Positions 8,545-17,762 of a stretch of DNA of 64,000 bases are shown piece after piece. The position numbers were made by a program, and so were the translations under genes. The stretch spans positions 4,216,001 through 4,280,000 of the forward strand of contig NZ_JARUND010000002.1 of assembly GCF_036898825.1 (NCBI RefSeq), written 5' to 3'. Every line of letters starts with the position of its first letter. Positions within the stretch are counted from its first letter, which is position 1. Under the pieces are notes generated by a model that worked only from the letters and a program-made list of their open reading frames with translations, did no database searches and had not been told where the DNA came from. Source of the DNA: Streptomyces sp. B21-083. GTDB lineage: Bacteria; Actinomycetota; Actinomycetes; Streptomycetales; Streptomycetaceae.

Positions 8545-10275
8545 TTACTTCTCAGCCCCTTCAGCAGGTACGGCTTGAGGATCGGGGACGGGTTCACTGG
8601 TGGCGGCGTCGGCGTCGGGCGCGCCCTGCGCCTGGTCGTACAGGGTCCCGGCGAGGTCGCCGAGTTCCTCGGGCACCTTGGCGGACTCGCTGCGGCCGAG
8701 GCCGCCCATCTCGACGACGGTGACGCCGTCCGGGCCCTTCACCGCCCGCACCCACACCCGTCGGCGCTGGATGAACAGGGAGCCGGCGAGGCCGAAGATG
8801 GCGACGATCGCGCCGCCGAGCGCCCAGCCGGCGGCGGGCTGCCGGGTGACCTGGAAGTTGGCCCATTCCCGGGTGCCCTCGTAGGTGATCGAGCCGGCGC
8901 CGCCCGGGAGCTTCATGGTCTCGCCCGGCTTCAGGTTCTCGCGCACCTGCTTGCCCTTGGAGTCCTTGTAGGCCTTCATGTGGGTCTTGTCGAGCTGGTA
9001 CACGCTCTGCGGAAGACCCGCGTTGACCCCGAGGTCGCCGTGATAGGGCGCCAGGTTCAGCACCGGGTTCTCCAGTGCGGGGAACTGCGAGGCGATCTCG
9101 TTGCCCGGCACGTACGTGGGCAGGAAGAAGGCCTGGATGCCGAGCTGTTCCTCGACGCCCTTGGGGTCGCGGTAGCCGTCCATGACCTTGATCGCACCCG
9201 AGGAGGTGACGTTGGAGTCGAGGGGGAGGAGGGCCACGGGCTGGTCGAAGACGATGTCGCCCTTGCCGTCGCGGACGGTGATGACGGGCGCGTAGCCGTG
9301 GGCGGTGAGGTAGACCTTCGAGTCGCCGACCACCAGCGGCTCGTTGACCTTGATGGTGCGCTTCTTGTGCTTGCCGTACGCGCCCACGCTGTAGTCGAGG
9401 TCGGCCTCGTAGGTGCGCGGGGTGCCGCGGTTGGGCCCCGACTCCTCGTACGTGCCCTTGAAGTCCTTCAGGTTGAAGCTGAAGGGGTCGAGGTCGTCGG
9501 TGTTGAAGAGGGTGCCGGACTTGAAGTCGTCGTACTGGGTGAGCGTGTTGGAGAAGCCGTCGCCCTCGAGGATCAGCTTGTTGCCCTCGGACTTGTACAG
9601 CTGTCCCCAGGCGAACGAGGTCAGCATCACGATCAGCGCGATGTGGAAGGCGAGGTTGCCGACCTCGCGCAGATAGCCCTTCTCGGCGGCGACCGCGTCC
9701 CCGGCGAGATACGCCCGGAAGCGGCGCTTCTTCAGCAGTACGAGGGCTGCCTCGCGGATCTGCTCGGGCTCGGCCTCCGTACGCCATGTCGTGTAGGCGG
9801 GCAGCCGGTTCAGGCGGCGGGGGGCGCCCGGCGGGCGGCTGCGCAGCTGGCCCACGAACTGCCAGGTGCGGGGCACGATGCAGCCGATGAGGGAGATGAA
9901 CAGCAGGATGTAGATCGCCGAGAACCACACCGAGCTGTAGACGTGGAACAGGCCGAGCTTCTCGTAGAGCGGCCCGAGGAAGCTGTGCCGCTTCATGAAG
10001 TCGGCGACCTTGGTCGCGTCCGTCCCGGACTGCGGGATCAGCGAGCCGGGGATCGCCCCGAGCGACAGCAGGAACAGCAGCAGCAGCGCGACCCGCATCG
10101 AGGTGAGCTGGCGCCAGAACCAGCGGGCCCAGCCGATGACACCGAGGCCTGGCAGGCCCGGCGCGTCCTCCTGAGGGGCGGTGGACAGCTGGGAGGCGGC
10201 GGCGCCGAGGTCCTGGTCGTCACCGCTCTCGGGGGCGGGGGCAGGCGTGCTGCCGGTGGTGGTGCTGTTGCTCAT
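8545..10275 (-). CDS. resB: Cytochrome c biogenesis protein ResB
   Basis: A 576-residue ResB-family protein. Hydrophobic helices lie at about residues 58-80 (MRVALLLLFLLSLGAIPGSL), 115-135 and 205-225, followed by a large extracytoplasmic domain of about 250 residues and a last helix near 480-500. It forms the heme translocation and ligation complex with CcsB. The extended Pro/Ala-rich tails at both ends are common in Streptomyces. It lies between ccdA (three-base gap) and ccsB (contiguous), so the four genes form one transcription unit. Confidence 0.92.
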   Translation of the reverse strand: MSNSTTTGSTPAPAPESGDDQDLGAAASQLSTAPQEDAPGLPGLGVIGWARWFWRQLTSMRVALLLLFLLSLGAIPGSLIPQSGTDATKVADFMKRHSFLGPLYEKLGLFHVYSSVWFSAIYILLFISLIGCIVPRTWQFVGQLRSRPPGAPRRLNRLPAYTTWRTEAEPEQIREAALVLLKKRRFRAYLAGDAVAAEKGYLREVGNLAFHIALIVMLTSFAWGQLYKSEGNKLILEGDGFSNTLTQYDDFKSGTLFNTDDLDPFSFNLKDFKGTYEESGPNRGTPRTYEADLDYSVGAYGKHKKRTIKVNEPLVVGDSKVYLTAHGYAPVITVRDGKGDIVFDQPVALLPLDSNVTSSGAIKVMDGYRDPKGVEEQLGIQAFFLPTYVPGNEIASQFPALENPVLNLAPYHGDLGVNAGLPQSVYQLDKTHMKAYKDSKGKQVRENLKPGETMKLPGGAGSITYEGTREWANFQVTRQPAAGWALGGAIVAIFGLAGSLFIQRRRVWVRAVKGPDGVTVVEMGGLGRSESAKVPEELGDLAGTLYDQAQGAPDADAATSEPVPDPQAVPAEGAEK

Positions 10276-10278
10276 CGG

Positions 10279-11073
10279 TCAGATCCCCACAGTGAAGCCG
10301 TTGGACCAGGTCTGCATCTCCTGCACCAGACGGTCCCACGCGCCGGTAAGGAGCAGCACACCGGTAAGGATCATCATCGTGCCGCCGATGCGCATGACCC
10401 AGACATAGTGGCGCTTGACCCAGCCGAAAGCACCGAGCGCCTTGCGGAAGGCGACCGCGGCGAGCACGAAGGGGACACCGAGGCCGATGCAGTAGGCGAC
10501 CGTCAGTACGGCCCCGCGTCCCGCGCTGGCCTGGTCGAAGGCGAGGCTGTTGACGGAGGCGAGGGTCGGGCCGATGCAGGGCGTCCAGCCGATGCCGAAC
10601 AGCGCGCCGAGGAGGGGGGCGCCGACCAGTCCGGTGGCGGGCTTCTTGTGGAAGCGGAACTCGCGCTGGGTGAGCCAGGGCATCATGCCCATGTAGAAGA
10701 CGCCCATGAGGATCATGAGGACGCCGAGCACCTTGGACAGCGTGCCCTGGTGCTCCTGCAGCGTCTGCCCGAAGTATCCGAACAGGGCCCCCGTGGACAC
10801 GAACACCGCGGTGAACCCGAGCACGAAGAGCGAGGCCCCGGCGACCATCCGCCCCTTGCGGGCCTCGCCGAGATCGGTACCGGTGACACCGGTGACGTAC
10901 GACAGATAGCCGGGTACGAGAGGCAGCACGCACGGCGAGAAGAAGGAGACGAGGCCGCCGAGCAGGGCGATCGGCAGGGCCAGTATCAGGGCCCCGCTCA
11001 TCACGGTCTCGTTGGGCTCGGTGATCGAGGCGGCGAGCGTGACGAGGGCGGGCGCCTGGGACATCCCGCTCAC
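10279..11073 (-). CDS. ccdA: Cytochrome c biogenesis protein CcdA
   Basis: A 264-residue polytopic membrane protein of the CcdA/DsbD family, which passes electrons from cytoplasmic thioredoxin to extracytoplasmic thiol proteins. Two cysteine motifs needed for this are visible: FFSPCVLPLVPG in the first helix and GWTPCIGP in the middle. The GTG at 11073 is one base after the stop of the TlpA/ResA gene, its obvious redox partner, which keeps apocytochrome cysteines reduced for heme attachment. An internal ATG at residue 4 is a possible alternative start. Confidence 0.92.
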   Translation of the reverse strand: MSGMSQAPALVTLAASITEPNETVMSGALILALPIALLGGLVSFFSPCVLPLVPGYLSYVTGVTGTDLGEARKGRMVAGASLFVLGFTAVFVSTGALFGYFGQTLQEHQGTLSKVLGVLMILMGVFYMGMMPWLTQREFRFHKKPATGLVGAPLLGALFGIGWTPCIGPTLASVNSLAFDQASAGRGAVLTVAYCIGLGVPFVLAAVAFRKALGAFGWVKRHYVWVMRIGGTMMILTGVLLLTGAWDRLVQEMQTWSNGFTVGI

Positions 11074-11074
11074 G

Positions 11075-11713
11075 TCACTTCTCCGTGAGGACGGGGTCGA
11101 TCATCTTGCGCAGGTTGTCCTCGCTGAGGGCTTCGAGCGCGCGGGCGGCGATCTTCCCCTCCCGGTCGAGGACGATCGTGGAGGGGATCAGCTTCGGGTT
11201 GAGCGTGCCCTTCTTGAAGCGGAGCATCAGCTTGCCCGTGGGGTCGTACAGACTCGGGTACGTGACCCCGTACCCCTTCTCGAAGGCGAGCGCCGGGCGG
11301 GTGCTGGTGTCGCGGGTGTTGATGCCGACGAACTCGACGCCCTTGCCCTTGAGGTCGGCGGAGACCGCGACGAAGTTCTTCGCCTCCAGGCGGCAGGGTC
11401 CGCACCACGAACCCCAGATGTTGATGACGACGACCTTGCCCTTGTAGTCGGCCACGTCGAGCTGCTTGCCGTCGATGGTCTCGCCGGAGAGGTCGGGCGC
11501 GACGGACCGTTTCCCCTGGCCGACGTGCGCGATGCCGTCGTTGCCGGTGACGAAGTTGGTGTCGCCCGAACCCCCGGACGTACCGCCCGAGCCGCACGCG
11601 GTCAGCGCCAGCGCGGAGGCGGCGACAGCGGCGGTGAGCAGGGCGGCTCGACGGCTACGGGCATGACCACGAGGACGGTTCGAGCACAGGGGGACACGGC
11701 TGTCGGCACTCAT
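11075..11713 (-). CDS. TlpA/ResA-like thiol-disulfide oxidoreductase lipoprotein
   Basis: A 212-residue lipoprotein. The signal peptide ends in the lipobox LTAC with the lipid-attached Cys40. The thioredoxin fold carries WCGPC at residues 103-107. In system II maturation this type of protein (ResA/CcsX) reduces the CXXCH cysteines of apocytochrome c and is recharged by CcdA, encoded just downstream. First gene of the four-gene cytochrome c maturation operon; 158 bp separate it from the preceding deacetylase-like gene, which leaves room for its own promoter. Confidence 0.9.
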   Translation of the reverse strand: MSADSRVPLCSNRPRGHARSRRAALLTAAVAASALALTACGSGGTSGGSGDTNFVTGNDGIAHVGQGKRSVAPDLSGETIDGKQLDVADYKGKVVVINIWGSWCGPCRLEAKNFVAVSADLKGKGVEFVGINTRDTSTRPALAFEKGYGVTYPSLYDPTGKLMLRFKKGTLNPKLIPSTIVLDREGKIAARALEALSEDNLRKMIDPVLTEK

Positions 11714-11871
11714 GTGAAAAGTTTCGCATGTCCGTTCCGAGGATCTTGCGCACCCCCCTGGAGGGCGACTGCGCCATCCCTGGGGACGACCCCCGGACCC
11801 CCAGCAGACAAGCAGGTCGGCTGGTAGGACCGGCGTGCGCGCTGAGACGCCAATCAGAGCAGACCCGCATT

Positions 11872-13206
11872 TCAGGCGGCCTTTCCGGTCCCTTCGGTGC
11901 CGGCGGTGGCAGGAGCGTTCGCGGTCTTCTGCGGGTCGGCCAGGAAGCCGTTCCAGCCGCCCACCGGCTGCTGCCCGACATCGAGGGTCCGCAGCTTCTC
12001 CAGCACCTCGGGCTTCTGTACGTCCATCCAGTCGACGAACTGCCGGAACGAGACGAGCCGGACGTCCTCGCCCTTCTCCTTCTCCCGCGCGATGTGCTTG
12101 AGCGCGGCCTCGACGGCGTCCATGTAGATGCCGCCGTTCCAGTGCTCGAAGTGGTTGCCGACGAAGAAGGGGGCACGGTTCGTCTCGTACGCCCGCTGGA
12201 AACCGGCGATGTAGGCGCCGGCGGCCTGCTCGCGCCAGGCCGGGTAGTTGTAGGCGGGGGCGTTGGTCGAGTTGATCGACTGGTTGGCCAGCATGTTGTA
12301 GTCCATGGAGAGGACCTCGAACTTACGGCCGGGGAAAGGTATCGCCTGGAGGGGCAGGTCCCAGACGCCGTTCGTCTTCGTGGGCCACACCTGCCGGCCG
12401 CCGGGCGAGGAGGCGTCGTAGCGCCAGCCGAGGGCGCGGGCGGTGGGGAGCAGGTTGTTCTGGCCGAGGAGGCAGGGCGTACGGCCGCCGATGAGCTCAC
12501 GGTCGTAGTCGAAGGGGAGCGCGGGCAGGTCGGTCCACCCGGTGTTGGTGCGCCACTCCTTCACGAAGCCCTTGGCCTGCTGTATCTCGCTGCGCCACTG
12601 CTGGGGCGTCCAGTTGGCGACCGTGCCGTGGCCGGAGCAGAAGTGGCCGTTGAAGTGGGTGCCTATCTCGTGCCCGTCGAGCCAGGCCTGCCGGACGTTG
12701 GTGAGGGTCGCCTTGACGTGCTCGTCGGTGAGGTAGCCGATGTCGGAGGCGCCGGGGGCGTTGTTCGGCGGGAGGTACTTGCGCTTCTGCGACTCGGGGA
12801 GGAGGTAGAGCCCGGAGAGGAAGAAGGTCATGTGGGCGTCGTGCGTCTTCGCCAGCTCCAGGAAGCGCGGGAAGAGGCCGTTGCCGACCTCTCCGGCCCC
12901 GTCCCAGGAGAAGATCACGAACTGCGGCGGGGTCTGGCCCGGCTCCAGCGGCACGGGCCTGCCGGGCTGGTGGGGCTGCTTGCCGGTGAAGGAGGTGGAG
13001 CCGTCGCCTATGGGCCTGGCGGTGGCGGTGGGCGACGGCTTGCCGGAAGGTCGCTTCTTCCCACCGGAACCTCCTGACCCCTTCGACCCGTCTTGCAGAA
13101 CGGTTCCACAGCCGGCGGTACCGAGAGCGGCGGCGGCTCCGAGGCCGAGGCCGAGCGCACCCCGCCGACTGAAGCCGCCGACGCCGTCACCGTTCTTGTC
13201 GTGCAT
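11872..13206 (-). CDS. Secreted lipoprotein resembling polysaccharide deacetylases
   Basis: A 444-residue exported protein. The N-terminus has a twin-arginine-like SRRGALGLGLG followed by a lipobox-like TAGC, so it is likely a lipoprotein on the outer face of the membrane. After a Gly/Pro/Lys linker (residues about 36-65), the core reads like a NodB/polysaccharide deacetylase barrel: SWDGAGE near residue 102 in the position of the metal-binding Asp pair, and HEIGTHFNGHF at the usual HXXXH motif. Substrate could be peptidoglycan or another glycan. It stands alone between the histidine phosphatase and the cytochrome c operon. Confidence 0.7.
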   Translation of the reverse strand: MHDKNGDGVGGFSRRGALGLGLGAAAALGTAGCGTVLQDGSKGSGGSGGKKRPSGKPSPTATARPIGDGSTSFTGKQPHQPGRPVPLEPGQTPPQFVIFSWDGAGEVGNGLFPRFLELAKTHDAHMTFFLSGLYLLPESQKRKYLPPNNAPGASDIGYLTDEHVKATLTNVRQAWLDGHEIGTHFNGHFCSGHGTVANWTPQQWRSEIQQAKGFVKEWRTNTGWTDLPALPFDYDRELIGGRTPCLLGQNNLLPTARALGWRYDASSPGGRQVWPTKTNGVWDLPLQAIPFPGRKFEVLSMDYNMLANQSINSTNAPAYNYPAWREQAAGAYIAGFQRAYETNRAPFFVGNHFEHWNGGIYMDAVEAALKHIAREKEKGEDVRLVSFRQFVDWMDVQKPEVLEKLRTLDVGQQPVGGWNGFLADPQKTANAPATAGTEGTGKAA

Positions 13207-13391
13207 GGGGTCCCCATTCGTCGTACTCGCTGATGGTCACCCAGTCAGAGGGGACGACGAACAGGGAGGTTCCCCGTATTGTCACGCACTTCGGAACAAT
13301 TGCAACAACTGTGTCACTAATCACTCAAGAGACGAAAGTTTCCGAAGTGTTGGTTGAAGGCGTGAAAGTCGTGAAAGACGGCGCTGAGCGA

Positions 13392-14099
13392 TTACGCCCC
13401 GAAGGCCTTGTCCTTACCCTTCACCGGCTTGGCGCCCGCGAGCAGATGGGCCGGGACGAGGTCACGGGCGGGCTCGGCGTAACCGATCGACACGATCCTG
13501 TCGCCACGGTAGGTGAAGGTGGTCAGGGAGGCGAGCGTGCACTGCCGCTTGCGCGGATCGTGCCAGAGCCGCCGCCGCTCCGCATAGCTGCGCACGATCC
13601 AGATCGGCAGCTGATGACTGACGAGCACGGCCTCGTGCCCACGCGCGGCGTCCTTGGCGGCGTCCAGCGCCCCCATCATCCGTACGACCTGATCGACGTA
13701 CGGCTCCCCCCAGGACGGCTTGAACGGGTTGACCAGGTGCTTCCAGTTCTCGGGCCGCTTGAGGGCTCCGTCCCCGACACCGAAGGTTTTCCCCTGGAAG
13801 ACGTTCTCGGCCTCGATGAGCCGCCCGTCGGTCGCGATATCGAGCCCGTGCGCCTTGGCGATGGGCGTCGCGGTCTCCTGCGCCCGCTCCAGCGGGGAGG
13901 CACCGACGTACGTGACATCGCGCGAGGCGAGGTGCTCGGCGACCCGGTCGGCCATCCGCCGGCCCAGCTCGGAGAGGTGGTAGCCGTCCAGCCGCCCGTA
14001 CAACACCCCGTCGGGGTTGGCGACTTCACCGTGCCGCATGAGGTGTACGACGGTGATGTCGGCGCTGGAATCGTTCGTCCCACTGTTGATGTCGCTCAT
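13392..14099 (-). CDS. Histidine phosphatase (phosphoglycerate mutase-like)
   Basis: A 235-residue histidine phosphatase superfamily protein. The RHG motif with the phosphate-accepting His23 is in [11 protein letters not shown], and the second catalytic His region is in [14 protein letters not shown]. Members hydrolyse small phosphate esters; real phosphoglycerate mutase activity is not implied. The ATG at 14099 overlaps the hemL stop (ATGA), so it is translated with hemL. The substrate is unknown. Confidence 0.85.
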   Translation of the reverse strand: MSDINSGTNDSSADITVVHLMRHGEVANPDGVLYGRLDGYHLSELGRRMADRVAEHLASRDVTYVGASPLERAQETATPIAKAHGLDIATDGRLIEAENVFQGKTFGVGDGALKRPENWKHLVNPFKPSWGEPYVDQVVRMMGALDAAKDAARGHEAVLVSHQLPIWIVRSYAERRRLWHDPRKRQCTLASLTTFTYRGDRIVSIGYAEPARDLVPAHLLAGAKPVKGKDKAFGA

Positions 14100-15463
14100 G
14101 CTGCTGTGGCCTCCGCCGCCGCACGGGCCGCCGCCGGAAGGGCGTCGGCGATTTTCTGGATGGCCCGCTCGTCGTGCGCCGTGGAGACGAACCAGGACTC
14201 GAAGGACGACGGCGGGAGATAGACGCCGTCCGCCAGCATGGACTGGAAGAACGCGGTGAAGCGGAACGACTCCTGCGTCTTGGCGTCCTCGTAGTTGCGC
14301 ACCGGCCGGTCGGTGAAGAACACGGAGAACATGTTGGAGGCGTTCTGCACGGTGTGCGCGACGCCCTCCTTGCCGAGCGCCTCGCCGACCAGCCCCTGGA
14401 GCTGCGCGGAGACGGCGTCGACGGTGACGTACGCGGCCTCGTCGAGCAGCCGCAGCTGGGCGAGCCCGGCGGCGGTCGCGATCGGGTTACCGGAGAGGGT
14501 GCCGGCCTGGTAGACGGGCCCGGCGGGAGCGAGATGGGCCATGACGTCGGCGCGTCCCCCGAAGGCGGCGGCGGGGAACCCACCGCCCATGACCTTCCCG
14601 AAGGTCATGAGATCGGGCCGGACGCCGTCGATCCCGTACCAGCCGCTCCGACTGGTCCGGAACCCGGTCATGACCTCGTCGGACACATACAACGCGCCAT
14701 TGGCGGCACACGCGTCCTTGAGCCCCTGGTTGAACCCGGGCAGCGGCGGTACGACGCCCATGTTGCCCGGGGAGGCCTCGGTGATCAGGCAGGCGATCTC
14801 GCCGGGGTGCGCGGCGAAGGCGGCGTGCACGGCGTCGAGGTCGTTGTAGGGGAGCACGATGGTGTCGCCGGCCTGGGCGCCGGTGACGCCGGGGGTGTCG
14901 GGCAGCGCGAACGTGGCGACACCGGAGCCGGCCGCAGCCAGCAGCGAATCGACGTGACCGTGGTAACACCCGGCGAACTTGATCACCTTGGAGCGCCGGG
15001 TGAACCCGCGGGCGAGGCGGATCGCCGACATGGTGGCCTCGGTCCCGCTGGACACGAGCCGTACCTGCTCAAGGGGGTCGATACGGGCGACCATCTCCTC
15101 GGCGAGAGCGACCTCGCCCTCCCCCGGCGTACCGAAGGACGTACCGCGCGACACGGCGTCCTGGACGGCGGCGATGACCTCCGGGCGGGAGTGCCCGAGG
15201 ATCATCGGCCCCCAGGAGCAGACCAGGTCGACGTACTCGCGCCCGTCGGCGTCGGTGAGATACGGGCCACGCCCCGACACCATGAACCGGGGCGTACCGC
15301 CCACGGCTCGGAAGGCACGCACCGGCGAGTTGACCCCGCCGGGTGTGACTCGCGTCGCACGGTCGAAGAGGCCCTGAGAGACGGGCGCTTCATAGGGATA
15401 GGGCAACCCACTCGCCGTTCCGCCGGCTGCCCCGCTGGTTGACCCGCTTGACGTTTCGCTCAT
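14096..15463 (-). CDS. hemL: Glutamate-1-semialdehyde 2,1-aminomutase
   Basis: A 455-residue PLP enzyme of the class III aminotransferase fold that converts glutamate-1-semialdehyde to 5-aminolevulinate in the C5 route to heme. Diagnostic segments include [12 protein letters not shown] near the N-terminus, [25 protein letters not shown], and the PLP lysine in TFGKVMGGG at about residue 290. The first about 25 residues are a low-complexity Ser/Gly extension, so a later start is possible. It heads a run of minus-strand genes that includes cytochrome c maturation, a heme-related theme. Confidence 0.95.
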   Translation of the reverse strand: MSETSSGSTSGAAGGTASGLPYPYEAPVSQGLFDRATRVTPGGVNSPVRAFRAVGGTPRFMVSGRGPYLTDADGREYVDLVCSWGPMILGHSRPEVIAAVQDAVSRGTSFGTPGEGEVALAEEMVARIDPLEQVRLVSSGTEATMSAIRLARGFTRRSKVIKFAGCYHGHVDSLLAAAGSGVATFALPDTPGVTGAQAGDTIVLPYNDLDAVHAAFAAHPGEIACLITEASPGNMGVVPPLPGFNQGLKDACAANGALYVSDEVMTGFRTSRSGWYGIDGVRPDLMTFGKVMGGGFPAAAFGGRADVMAHLAPAGPVYQAGTLSGNPIATAAGLAQLRLLDEAAYVTVDAVSAQLQGLVGEALGKEGVAHTVQNASNMFSVFFTDRPVRNYEDAKTQESFRFTAFFQSMLADGVYLPPSSFESWFVSTAHDERAIQKIADALPAAARAAAEATAA

Positions 15464-15777
15464 GACCTGCGACTTCTCCGACTTCTCGGACTCCGGTTGC
15501 CAGTGACCCCCTCAGGGTAGGCGGCCGGAGGGCGGGGCGCGGGCCTCACCCGTCTGCGAAACTGGGACCGGACACACACGAGGTACACAGAGACACGCAG
15601 CTCATCGAGCCGTACATACGGACGATGGGCGGATGATGGTGTTCAGAGGCTGCGAAGATCCTGCGGACAGGTGTTTCAACGCACGTTTCGGCGGGCGGAC
15701 GTGGGGGAGGTCACTGACACGATGATCGGGTTGCGCGACGGGGCTCGCGCGTCCTAGAACAGCAGTCGGGTGGAGAT
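15464..15777. other. Intergenic region between hemL and a divergent gene
   Basis: About 314 bp without a supported gene. It should hold the hemL promoter and that of the divergent hypothetical gene. I saw no tRNA, no strong palindrome and no clear -35/-10 pair. Confidence 0.5.
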
Positions 15778-16470
15778 ATGCATCGCGGTGGCGGACTGGG
15801 CGAGGGGACTGACGACCTGGGTCCTCGACGTGCCCGGCGGGGAAGGCACCGACGCGACGTGGAGGAAGCGGCAGCGGCAGAAGCGGCACGACAGGCGCAG
15901 GCCCCTGGAATGGGTCCTGGGCAGGGGATCGGTCCTGGGCAGATCCCCGGGTCGACGGTTTCGAACGGTGTGCCCGAGAGCGTCGACCGGAGGGTCGAGC
16001 GACTCCGGGCAGCGAGCGGGAATGGTGGTCGGGTGGGGGTGACGTACAAATACTTCGGCGCACCGGACGGCGCCACGGCAGCCCGCGTCCCGATCTCGAT
16101 GCGCCCCGAGGAACTCGGCGGCGACGAACTCGGCATGAACGGCATGTTCACCAAGATCAAGCCCGAGACGATGGCCGCGATGGTCCTCACGGGCATCGAG
16201 GGCGTCCCCCTCAACAAGGTGCCCCCGCTGGAACTCGTGGTCCTGCACCCGGACTACGCGGTCGTGAAACTCCCGATGACCGTCGTCGACCCGCTACGGG
16301 GCATAGGCGAGGAGGCGGTCGGCGCGGCAGCCTTCATCTGGTCGACGGTGCCGGACCGGGGCGGACCTCGGGACGCCTTCAACGTCTACCAACTGCTGCA
16401 CGAGTGGCAGGACTTCAGCCATCGGTTGCATGAGGCGGGGCATCAGCCGTATTGCCTTGTGTGGCCGTGA
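15778..16470 (+). CDS. Conserved-looking hypothetical protein
   Basis: A 230-residue soluble protein. The first about 55 residues are Arg/Ala/Gly-rich and low in complexity; the folded part starts near VTYKYFGAPDGATAARVP and ends PYCLVWP. There is no signal peptide, membrane segment or known catalytic motif. The ATG at 15778 has GGAG only two bases upstream, so a somewhat later start may be used. The last 44 bases, and the terminator after it, recur near 41.9 kb, and a preceding 34-bp piece recurs there in inverted form, so a second copy once existed. Function unknown. Confidence 0.6.
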   Translation: MHRGGGLGEGTDDLGPRRARRGRHRRDVEEAAAAEAARQAQAPGMGPGQGIGPGQIPGSTVSNGVPESVDRRVERLRAASGNGGRVGVTYKYFGAPDGATAARVPISMRPEELGGDELGMNGMFTKIKPETMAAMVLTGIEGVPLNKVPPLELVVLHPDYAVVKLPMTVVDPLRGIGEEAVGAAAFIWSTVPDRGGPRDAFNVYQLLHEWQDFSHRLHEAGHQPYCLVWP

Positions 16471-16579
16471 GGTGAGGTCCTGACGGTAGGCCGGTAAGCG
16501 GTAGCGGGCGGGGTTCTCGGACCCCGCCTTTTGCGTGTCCCCGGAGGAGCCGTCGGGCGGCCGGGGCAGGTTGAGGGCC
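16427..16579 (+). repeat. Direct repeat, left copy (gene 3' end plus terminator)
   Basis: This 153-bp stretch, from the last codons of the hypothetical gene through its terminator to GGTTGAGGGC, recurs in the same orientation at about 41863-42011 with few mismatches and small indels. The two copies bracket about 25.3 kb of accessory-looking genes. Confidence 0.85.
16507..16532 (+). terminator. Rho-independent terminator of the hypothetical gene
   Basis: GGCGGGGT at 16507-16514 pairs exactly with ACCCCGCC at 16521-16528, followed by TTTT. It lies 37 bp after the stop codon. The same hairpin is kept in the right repeat copy near 41942-41963. Confidence 0.75.
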
Positions 16580-16595
16580 CGCACGACAGCGCTGA

Positions 16596-17141
16596 TCACG
16601 GTCGCGCGGACACCCTGGGAGCGAGCAGCTCCAGCACTTCCTCCCAGCGGTAGCGGTCGGCCCCGCCCCCGGCCTTCGGCCGGTGAGGTTCGTACGAGCC
16701 GATCAGGACGCCCATCTCACGCAGCCGTTCCAGGCTCTGGCGGTAGGCGGGGTGGGCGGCCTGGGCGGAGTTCAGGTACGGCAGTACGGCGATCGGGATG
16801 TCCATGGCGGGTGCTTCGCACAGGATGCCCAGGGCGAGATTGTCGGAGATCCCGGCGGCCCACTTGTTGACGGTGTTGAAGCTGGCCGGCGCGACGGCGA
16901 TCGCATCCGCAGGCCGGGTCGGACGCGGTTGGCCCGGTGATCGCCACGCTGAGCGGATGGGCTGGCCTGTCTGGGCCTCGACCGCTGCCGCGTCGAGGAA
17001 GCCGAGCCCTTGCGGGGTGGCGACCACGCCGACATCCCAGCGTCGCTCGTGTGCTGCGGTGATCAGTCTGCCGACGTCGGCGGCGACCCCGGCCGCGCAG
17101 ACGACGATCTGGAGGAACGGCTTGTGGGGCTGATCACTCAC
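16596..17141 (-). CDS. Flavoprotein (phosphopantothenoylcysteine decarboxylase-like)
   Basis: A 181-residue flavin-binding protein of the HFCD/flavoprotein family. Visible features are a Rossmann-like start (LQIVVCAAGVAADVGRLI), a DVGVVATPQGL strand, and the ADAIAVAPASFNTVNKWAAGISDNLALGIL stretch that lines the FMN site in this family. Members include CoaC-type decarboxylases and lantibiotic Cys decarboxylases such as EpiD; which substrate applies here is unknown. Its GTG start overlaps the stop of an XRE/TPR regulator remnant, and such regulator-flavoprotein pairs look like a unit. Because that regulator has lost its 5' part, expression of this gene may be altered. Confidence 0.75.
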   Translation of the reverse strand: MSDQPHKPFLQIVVCAAGVAADVGRLITAAHERRWDVGVVATPQGLGFLDAAAVEAQTGQPIRSAWRSPGQPRPTRPADAIAVAPASFNTVNKWAAGISDNLALGILCEAPAMDIPIAVLPYLNSAQAAHPAYRQSLERLREMGVLIGSYEPHRPKAGGGADRYRWEEVLELLAPRVSARP

Positions 17142-17632
17142 GCGGGCACTCCCAGTTGACGACTGAAGTGGTGCAGCTCGGGCAGCGCCCGGCGGCGGTC
17201 ACGGGCTGCCATGTCGGCGACCAGCTCGCGTACGGCCGGGCGGCGGATGTCCTGTGCCGCACAGCTCTCAGCGATCCGCAGGGCCTGGTAGCCGTCGGCG
17301 AGCCTGCCCTGCTGACTGTAGGCGCGGGCGGCCTCCACCCAGAGCGCGGCCCGGCGTTCGGGGACGGGAATGTGCCGCCGCATGAGTGGCCGTGCGGTTT
17401 GCAGCGCGATGCCGGCGTCGCCGAAGGAGACGGCCGCACTGATCTCGTGCAGTGCGACGTTGGTGGGGCTGAAGTTCGCCCAAGCATCGGGCCGGTCAAA
17501 GGCGACGTAGCGAGCCACCTCCTTGGCCTCGGTGAGGAAGTCATGGGTGGTCGCGCGGTCGCCGTTTCTGCTGGCGGCGGTCGCCCCGCGAAGCAGCAGG
17601 AGACCGACCGCTGACAGCGTTCTGACAACCGA
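17138..17632 (-). pseudogene. 5'-truncated XRE/TPR-type regulator
   Basis: The frame reads as the C-terminal TPR-like half of a Streptomyces XRE-type regulator: LSAVGLLLLRG at 17585-17617, then HDFLTEAKEVARYVAFDRP, ending SRQLGVPA. An in-frame TAG at 17633-17635 ends the similarity upstream, and no DNA-binding domain is present. A GTG at 17518 could still give a 126-residue product. The stop overlaps the flavoprotein start. The loss coincides with the broken start of the oppositely oriented fragment next to it, pointing to one deletion that removed both 5' ends. Confidence 0.65.
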
Positions 17633-17762
17633 CTACCTGGCCGACAGCCATCTCGGCGGACGGACGCATCAAGCCGGGCTGCGGCTCGGCCAAGCCGTAC
17701 GCCGCGTCCTGGCCACACCCTTGCCGGGCTTTGTCGATGCCACCGAAGGAGTCGAGCAATGA
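17619..17762 (+). pseudogene. C-terminal fragment of an unidentified operon gene
   Basis: The frame VLTTDYLADSHLGGRTHQ through to DATEGVEQ, ending at 17762, looks like a genuine protein C-terminus. Its TGA overlaps the ATG of the first dCTP-deaminase-like gene (ATGA), as in an operon. Upstream of about 17619 the same frame is antisense to the regulator remnant, so the 5' part is gone. I do not recognise the family. Confidence 0.45.

Noticed and set aside
6040..11088. Very long plus-strand open frame (1682 codons)
   Set aside because: It is antisense or out of frame to ccsB, resB, ccdA and the binding-fold gene, and its translation is Arg/Gly/Glu-rich low complexity, typical of high-GC shadow frames.
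16427..16579. tRNA-type attachment site at the island border
   Set aside because: The repeat contains the 3' end of a protein gene and a terminator, no tRNA structure, and no integrase gene is in the window.
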